Source: an uncultured Collinsella sp. (GTDB lineage: Bacteria > Actinomycetota > Coriobacteriia > Coriobacteriales > Coriobacteriaceae). Taken from it: a stretch of DNA of 10,889 bases. The notes under the pieces are model-generated. The model saw only the letters and a program-made list of their open reading frames with translations, had not been told where the DNA came from and did no database searches. The translations under genes were made by a program, and so were the position numbers. How positions within the stretch are numbered: position 1 is the first letter of the stretch; each line of letters begins with the position of its first letter. The DNA is taken from positions 1-10,889 of the forward strand of contig CABQHZ010000056.1 of NCBI GenBank assembly GCA_902464175.1, written 5' to 3'. Positions 5,715 through 10,889 of the stretch are shown here, in pieces.

Positions 5715-6074
5715 TTAAAGCAACGCCTCGGTCCAAGCCGCTTCCCTAAAGCCGGGAATCGCAAAGTCGTCGCCCACCAACAGCGGACGCTTGACCAGCA
5801 TGCCGTCGGTCGCCAGCAGCTCGTAGCACTCCCGATCCGTCATGCCCGCATCCAGACGCGCCTTCAGGCCCAGCTCTCGATATTTCATGCCCGACGAATT
5901 AAAGAAGCGCCGCACCGGCAGCCCCGAACGAGCAATCCAGGTCGCAAGCTCATCGGCCGTGGGATTGTCCGTAACGATATCGCGGTCGACATACTCGACC
6001 CCATGCTCGTCCAACCACGCCTTGGCCTTTTTACAGGTCGAGCACTTGGGATATTCAACAAACAGTACGGTCAT
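5715..6074 (-). CDS. ArsC/Spx-family thioredoxin-fold protein
   Basis: A 119-residue cytosolic protein of the ArsC/Spx/MgsR/YffB family. The N-terminus carries the redox motif CSTC (Cys11, Cys14) in the context YPKCSTCKKAKAWLDEHG, typical of the YffB/Spx side. Further on are FFNSSGMKYRELGL (about residues 58-71) and the conserved KRPLLV (95-100), whose Arg is the family's second signature. It may be a glutathione- or thiol-dependent reductase or a regulator. True arsenate reduction cannot be claimed, since no ars genes are nearby. The ATG at 6074 has GGAGG 6 nt upstream. A longer frame to 6167 would overlap the mupG stop codon and is not supported. The gene lies 92 bp after mupG on the same strand, with a possible -10 box (TACAAT at 6150-6145) but no good -35 box. 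Confidence 0.9.
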   Translation of the reverse strand: MTVLFVEYPKCSTCKKAKAWLDEHGVEYVDRDIVTDNPTADELATWIARSGLPVRRFFNSSGMKYRELGLKARLDAGMTDRECYELLATDGMLVKRPLLVGDDFAIPGFREAAWTEALL

Positions 6075-6166
6075 GGGAATCCTCCGAATATAGATCGGCC
6101 AACGCAGGCACACGCCACACGAGGCGCCTTCGCATGATGGGCCAATTGTAGCCCACGGGTCACACA

Positions 6167-7219
6167 CTAAACGAACCGTACCCCGAATCCGCGTTTGATG
6201 AACGGCAGCAGCTCCATTGCCTCGGGCGTGATATGACCCGCAACGTTCATGCGCTCGTCACCGGGAAGATCGACCCGCGCAATCTCAAGCTCGCCTTCGT
6301 AGCGCCCATAGCCGCTATTGCTCACAGCGATCGATCCCGCCTTTCGAAACAGGCCGGCACCAGCATCCGTCGGCACGGAATCCGGCTTAAGCGTCGTACG
6401 CGATTCCTGAGACCTAAAGATGAGGGTGCTCGAATCGGGCCGGTCGTGATGAATCTGCCCACGTACATAGGCATAACCGGGCTCAAGCTCGCAATGCACG
6501 TCCACGTATCCGGCGGAAACTTGAGCAAACTGCGCCCAGCCCGCATCGGAAAGATCGGGGTCGCCGACCAACACAATGTCGCAATCGGCGCCATGTGCAA
6601 GCTCAAGCATATTGAGAGCAACCTTTGACGCGCGACCGCGCTGCGCCTCGACCGTCGGCAGTCCCTCGAATACCGGCCCGCGAACGTTGGCATCGCCCGG
6701 CACAAAAGCCATGATTTCAAAGCCGAGCGCCGCAAGACGAAGATTCGTGCGACCAACGTCCTCAAGCGAAAGACCGGTATAAGGCTTGGGGTAAAAATTG
6801 TGGCAGGCGGCAAAACGAGTCACATCGGCACCGGCCTCACGCCACGATGCGATTTCATCAGAACTCACCGTCGATGCATTGACCACAATGCGAAATACAC
6901 CGGACAGCTCCGCGACCCGCTGGGCGCTAAAGCCATAGTCCAAACGAAGGTATTCCAACCCCAGATCGCGCAGGTCCTCGATGCGCTCAAGCCCGAGCAA
7001 ATCGCACGTGCGCGGCCCCACATCGGCGATGAGCGCAATGCCGCGGGCGGAAAGCAGCGACAGCACATGACGGACCTTATCGGCATACGCCGCTCCCCCA
7101 TCCTCGGGAATATGCAGCGAGGTAAACGCATAGCGTGCACCCGCCGCGGCACCACGCTCAATCGTCCGCTCAATATCCTGCAGAGGGCTGGAAAGATAAA
7201 TCGAAATACCCGTTTTCAC
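6167..7219 (-). CDS. mupG: MupG-type 6-phospho-N-acetylmuramidase (DUF871)
   Basis: A 350-residue cytosolic protein of the DUF871/MupG family: a TIM-barrel of about 240 residues followed by a C-terminal cyclophilin-like domain of about 100. In S. aureus MupG hydrolyses MurNAc-6-phosphate-GlcNAc to MurNAc-6-phosphate and GlcNAc, and is 351 residues long. Visible family marks are GISIYLSS (4-11), FTSLHIPED (32-40), the block HNFYPKPYTGLS (140-151), FVPGD (172-176) and GLPTVE (186-191). The start codon is GTG at 7219, with AAAGGAG 9 nt upstream at 7229-7235. No ATG fits as well. The upstream neighbours murP and murQ supply transport and the next step, which strongly supports the function. A strong terminator hairpin directly precedes the ribosome site, so expression must depend on read-through, RNA processing or an unseen promoter. 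Confidence 0.92.
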   Translation of the reverse strand: MKTGISIYLSSPLQDIERTIERGAAAGARYAFTSLHIPEDGGAAYADKVRHVLSLLSARGIALIADVGPRTCDLLGLERIEDLRDLGLEYLRLDYGFSAQRVAELSGVFRIVVNASTVSSDEIASWREAGADVTRFAACHNFYPKPYTGLSLEDVGRTNLRLAALGFEIMAFVPGDANVRGPVFEGLPTVEAQRGRASKVALNMLELAHGADCDIVLVGDPDLSDAGWAQFAQVSAGYVDVHCELEPGYAYVRGQIHHDRPDSSTLIFRSQESRTTLKPDSVPTDAGAGLFRKAGSIAVSNSGYGRYEGELEIARVDLPGDERMNVAGHITPEAMELLPFIKRGFGVRFV

Positions 7220-7235
7220 GCTTCAACGCTCCTTT

Positions 7236-7269
7236 AAAAAAGGCCGGCGGAGCAGTTAGCCCCGCCGGC
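7236..7269 (-). terminator. Intrinsic terminator between murP and mupG
   Basis: The minus-strand RNA forms an 11-bp stem (7269-7259 with 7253-7243, one G-U pair, 5-nt loop UAACU), then one C and six U residues (7241-7236). The mupG ribosome site AAAGGAG begins at the very next base, 7235. It is the strongest-looking terminator in the window, yet it sits inside an apparent operon. Confidence 0.85.
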
Positions 7270-7301
7270 ACAACCATAGCATCAAGAAATCTGCCGCGCG
7301 C

Positions 7302-7328
7302 CGCGAGCCCTGAGCAACACGGCTCGCG
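7302..7328 (-). other. Hairpin just after the murP stop codon
   Basis: CGCGAGCC (7328-7321 on the minus strand) pairs perfectly with GGCTCGCG (7309-7302) around an 11-nt loop. It begins 8 bp past the murP stop and has no U-run, so it is not a terminator by itself. It could protect the murP 3' end or take part in folding that competes with the terminator at 7236-7269. Confidence 0.6.
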
Positions 7329-7336
7329 ATATCAAA

Positions 7337-8767
7337 CTATTCGCCAAAAAACTCGTTGATCTTCTGCTCGTCCACGCCAAAGAACCACGTCAGGACAAAG
7401 CCGGCGACATAGGCAAGCAGCATAGCGGCAACGTAGCCGAGCTGCTGACCAGGAACGACGATCAACAGGCCAAACAGACCGGAAACACCCTGGGAAACCG
7501 TGCCGATGTGAAGCAGCGCTGCAAGCGCGCCGCCAAATCCGGCACCCAGGCAGGCCGTCACAAACGGACGAACGAGCGGCAGCGTAACGGCATACATCAG
7601 AGGCTCGCCCACGCCCAGGATGCCAACGGGGATGGACTCGGCGACATACTTCTTGAGCTTGGCGTTCTTGGTCTTAAAGTACAGCGCCAAACCGGCACCG
7701 ACCTGGCCGCCGCCAGCCATCATAAGGATGGGCAGCAGGTAATTGATGCCCTTGGTAGCGCCGTCGGGATCGTTGAGCATAGCGTGGATCGGCGTGAGCG
7801 CCTGATGCAGGCCGACGGACACCAGCGGCAAGAAGCCTGCCGACAGGATATAGCCGCCCAGGACGCCCAGCTTCTCGAAGATAAAGGTGAGGACGCTAAA
7901 GATGGCAGTCGTCAGCCATGCGCCAACCGGCTGGATGACGAGCATCAGAGCAAAGGCGCCGATGATGAGCACCAGCAGCGGGGACAAGAACGTGTCGAGC
8001 GCGTTGGGCATAACCTTGCGAATCTGACGCTCCATCCAGGCAAAAAATGCGCCAGCGATAAGAGCCGCGATCATGCCGCCCGCTGCGGGGTTGTACTGCG
8101 CATTGGTGAGCGGCAGCAAGATGGCAGTGGCAGGATCGGCCGCGCCAGGCGCAAGCAGGGGCATGGCACTGTTGGCAATACACATCATGCCGGCGATGCC
8201 GCCCAGCGCAGCGGAGCCGCCAAACTCACGTGCCGCGTTATAGCCCACCAAGATGGGCAGATAGGCAAACAGGGCCCAGCCCATGGAGCGAATGCCCTGG
8301 TACCACCACTCGCCTGCAAGCGCGCCTGCCGTCGAGACGTTAATGACGTTGCAGATACCGTTGATGAGGCCAGCCGCAATGATGCCGGGAAGCAGGGCAA
8401 CGAAGACATTGGAAATCTTCTTGAGGAAGGCCTGAACCGGCTTGGACTCGTACTTTGCCTTCTGCGCGGCCTTGTTTGTGGCCGCAGCGTCGACCACGCT
8501 CTCGTCAGCAACGCCTTTCGCAAGGCCGGTGAGCTTGGAGAACTCCTCGAGCACCTTATTCACCTTGCCCGGACCCAGCACGATCTGCATCGTGTCGTCC
8601 TCGACCAGGCCCATCACGCCGTCGAGTGCCTTAATACCCTCCGTGTCGACGTTGCCCGTGTCTTTGACGGTCACGCGCAGGCGCGTCATGCACGCCGCGT
8701 TTGCCAGCACGTTGTCTTTACCGCCCAAAAGGTCCAGCAGCTTTTGAGCCAGCTCTTTGTTCGTCAT
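7337..8767 (-). CDS. murP: PTS EIIBC permease, MurP type
   Basis: Membrane component of the phosphotransferase system that imports a MurNAc sugar (MurNAc or MurNAc-GlcNAc) and phosphorylates it on entry. In 476 residues it has an N-terminal EIIB domain (about 1-85) with the phosphoryl-accepting Cys26 in ACMTRLR. A linker is followed by an EIIC domain (about 110-465) of some ten membrane segments, with the conserved GVGEPLMY (Glu388) and LHQALTPIHAML motifs. There is no EIIA domain, as in E. coli MurP (474 residues), so phosphate must come from an EIIA encoded elsewhere. The ATG at 8767 has AAGGAGG at 8772-8778. It follows murQ by 57 bp. The glucose/sucrose-family fold alone could fit other sugars, and the MurNAc assignment rests largely on its neighbours murQ and mupG. 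Confidence 0.9.
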   Translation of the reverse strand: MTNKELAQKLLDLLGGKDNVLANAACMTRLRVTVKDTGNVDTEGIKALDGVMGLVEDDTMQIVLGPGKVNKVLEEFSKLTGLAKGVADESVVDAAATNKAAQKAKYESKPVQAFLKKISNVFVALLPGIIAAGLINGICNVINVSTAGALAGEWWYQGIRSMGWALFAYLPILVGYNAAREFGGSAALGGIAGMMCIANSAMPLLAPGAADPATAILLPLTNAQYNPAAGGMIAALIAGAFFAWMERQIRKVMPNALDTFLSPLLVLIIGAFALMLVIQPVGAWLTTAIFSVLTFIFEKLGVLGGYILSAGFLPLVSVGLHQALTPIHAMLNDPDGATKGINYLLPILMMAGGGQVGAGLALYFKTKNAKLKKYVAESIPVGILGVGEPLMYAVTLPLVRPFVTACLGAGFGGALAALLHIGTVSQGVSGLFGLLIVVPGQQLGYVAAMLLAYVAGFVLTWFFGVDEQKINEFFGE

Positions 8768-8824
8768 AACTCCTCCTTGTATTGGGTATCTCGTCTGGAT
8801 GTCATATCAGCTCACGCCGCGCAC

Positions 8825-9748
<924 letters not shown>

Positions 9749-9758
9749 TTCATTCACC

Positions 9759-10610
9759 TCATCTTTCCTGTTTCTCGATGTAGTTTTGCTTAATGACATG
9801 CGTCGCTCGTTCGTAGTCGCTGGCAACGTAAGCAGCGTACAGGGCATCGACAACCATAAGCTGGGCCATACGCGAAGCCATGGCACCGCTGCGGACCAAG
9901 GGCTCACTCGCAGCGACGCCGAGCACGGCATCGGCCATGGTGGCAAGCTTGGATGATCCATCTACTTTGGTCACGGCCACAACGGGACAGTTGTGACGTT
10001 GGGCCTCGGCGGCGCAGTCCAGCACCTCTTGCGTCAAGCCCGAGTAGCTAAAGGCGATTGCCATATCGCCCTCATGCATGTTCTTGGCACACAAGAGCTG
10101 ATCATGCCAGTCGTCGTACAGATGGCACTCTTTGTCGACACGCATGAGCTTTTGCGCCAGATCGTGCGCGACCAAACGAGAGGCACCGATACCGAACAGA
10201 TTGACCGCACGTGCCCGCTTAAGATAGGCCGCACATCGCTCCAAGACGGTGTAATCGAGCGTTCGCGCCGTCGCTTCGATCGTGCGCACGTTGCTTTTCA
10301 TCACCTTCCCCACGATACGTTCGACGCTGTCATCCATGGAGATGTCCTCGAGGGCAACGTCTTTCTTGTCACCCAAGAGCGCCAGCTCGGCAATCAGTTC
10401 GCGCTGGAACTCCTTGTAGCCCGCAAAACCCAAGCGCTTGCAAAAGCGCAAAATGCTCGAGGGCGAGGAGAACGTGACATCGGCAAGACCGCGGACGGAC
10501 AGCCCGACTACCTCGTGCGGATGAGCGCTTACATATGCGATGACATTGCGTTCCGCCGGGCTCGCACTGAGCTCACGCTCGCGAAGCCGCAAAAGCAATC
10601 CGTTTGCCAT
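9759..10610 (-). CDS. murR: RpiR/MurR-family transcriptional regulator
   Basis: A 283-residue regulator with an N-terminal RpiR-type helix-turn-helix (about residues 36-70; SVRGLADVTFSSPSSILRF then CKRLGFAGYKEF). The C-terminal SIS domain (about 120-250) contains LFGIGASRLVAHDLAQKL and AIAFSYSGLTQEVLD. SIS domains in this family bind phosphosugars. Next to murQ, the likely ligand is MurNAc-6-phosphate or a related ester, with the mur cluster and itself as targets. The ATG at 10610 lies 8 nt after GGAGG (10619-10623). A GTG at 10619 in the same frame overlaps that ribosome site and is less likely. It is the first gene of the cluster. Repressor or activator cannot be told from sequence, although MurR of E. 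coli represses. Confidence 0.92.
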   Translation of the reverse strand: MANGLLLRLRERELSASPAERNVIAYVSAHPHEVVGLSVRGLADVTFSSPSSILRFCKRLGFAGYKEFQRELIAELALLGDKKDVALEDISMDDSVERIVGKVMKSNVRTIEATARTLDYTVLERCAAYLKRARAVNLFGIGASRLVAHDLAQKLMRVDKECHLYDDWHDQLLCAKNMHEGDMAIAFSYSGLTQEVLDCAAEAQRHNCPVVAVTKVDGSSKLATMADAVLGVAASEPLVRSGAMASRMAQLMVVDALYAAYVASDYERATHVIKQNYIEKQER

Positions 10611-10644
10611 CTCAAACACCTCCGTTGAGAAGAATTAAAGACCA

Positions 10645-10708
10645 ACGAACGATTCGTACCGGATACAAACAGCTTTTGCGGTACATTGTGCCGCATCGTG
10701 GCGCACAA
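10645..10708 (-). promoter_or_regulatory. Leader of the mur cluster with several operator-like dyads
   Basis: Three inverted repeats lie within 100 bp upstream of murR: ACGAA-CGA-TTCGT (10645-10657), GTACCG-N17-CGGTAC (10656-10684) and TTGTGC-N11-GCACAA (10686-10708). Any could bind the RpiR-type regulator, whose sites are usually dyads. I could not find a convincing -35/-10 pair here. TTTAAT (10639-10634) is a possible -10 box without a -35 partner. Confidence 0.35.
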
Positions 10709-10733
10709 AGGGCGAGCGTTCTACCGCTCGCCC
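10707..10733 (-). terminator. Probable terminator upstream of murR
   Basis: A perfect 9-bp GC-rich stem (10733-10725 with 10718-10710, loop of six) is followed on the minus strand by UUUGUG. The U-run is short, so efficiency is uncertain. It would end transcripts of the partial gene whose stop is at 10815, separating it from the mur cluster. Confidence 0.6.
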
Positions 10734-10814
10734 CTCAAATCCGACCGCTCGGAAATACGCGCGACACAAAATAATTCAACAAGGTCGCATTATCAGAAAC
10801 GGGTTTGTTACCGG

Positions 10815-10889
10815 CTAGCGCCTCGCATGGGCGCCGATCGGCCGAGTCGCATGGCGCACCAACGCCGCTGCCAGCAATACCAACAGCAT
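10815..10889 (-). CDS. 3' end of an unidentified membrane-protein gene (partial)
   Basis: An open frame enters from the right edge and stops at TAG (10817-10815) after 24 codons. The visible piece is a hydrophobic stretch (MLLVLLAAALV) followed by a short basic tail rich in Arg and His. This is typical of a last membrane helix with its positive cytoplasmic end, as in many transporters. The first visible codon is ATG, but the window ends there, so it is probably internal. A hairpin about 80 bp downstream fits as its terminator. The call rests only on this short stretch. Confidence 0.35.
   Translation of the reverse strand: MLLVLLAAALVRHATRPIGAHARR

Overview
This looks like chromosomal DNA from a moderately GC-rich, anaerobic gut actinobacterium of the Coriobacteriia, most likely Collinsella or a close relative. 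That assignment is inferred from gene content and style: strong AAGGAGG ribosome sites, an anaerobic flavin reductase/rubredoxin pair, tRNAs with encoded CCA, and a PTS-linked MurNAc pathway. No taxonomic search was possible. The window is ordinary chromosome. I see no phage, transposase, CRISPR array or defence system.

Layout. (1) 1-2223, plus strand: a phosphoglycerate mutase gene (gpmA) with a promoter candidate containing a 14-bp palindrome, then an Nramp-type divalent metal transporter. (2) 2224-3394: a 57-bp perfect hairpin sequence, then minus-strand genes for a short rubredoxin and a flavin reductase, and a second long hairpin sequence. (3) 3395-5037, minus: tRNA-Gln(CTG) and tRNA-Glu(CTC) with their promoter and terminator, then a TPR protein gene overlapping smpB by 11 bp. 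(4) 5304-6074: an unrecognised plus-strand gene meeting, with no gap, a convergent ArsC/Spx-family gene. (5) 6167-10610, minus: a four-gene MurNAc salvage cluster, murR-murQ-murP-mupG. (6) 10815-10889: the probable 3' end of a further minus-strand gene.

The salvage cluster reads as one pathway. A MurP-type EIIBC permease would import and 6-phosphorylate a MurNAc sugar or MurNAc-GlcNAc. MupG would split the phosphorylated disaccharide. MurQ would convert MurNAc-6-phosphate to GlcNAc-6-phosphate and D-lactate. An RpiR-type regulator would sense an intermediate. The gene set matches that of Staphylococcus aureus. The EIIA that MurP needs is not in the window. A strong intrinsic terminator lies between murP and mupG, directly before the mupG ribosome site.

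The flavin reductase and rubredoxin look like separate versions of the two domains fused in clostridial high-molecular-weight rubredoxin (Hrb). The most unusual non-coding signals are the two long inverted repeats (2251-2307 and 3316-3382), which look like small dispersed intergenic elements, and the hairpins between murP and mupG. I did not find a convincingly new multi-gene system.
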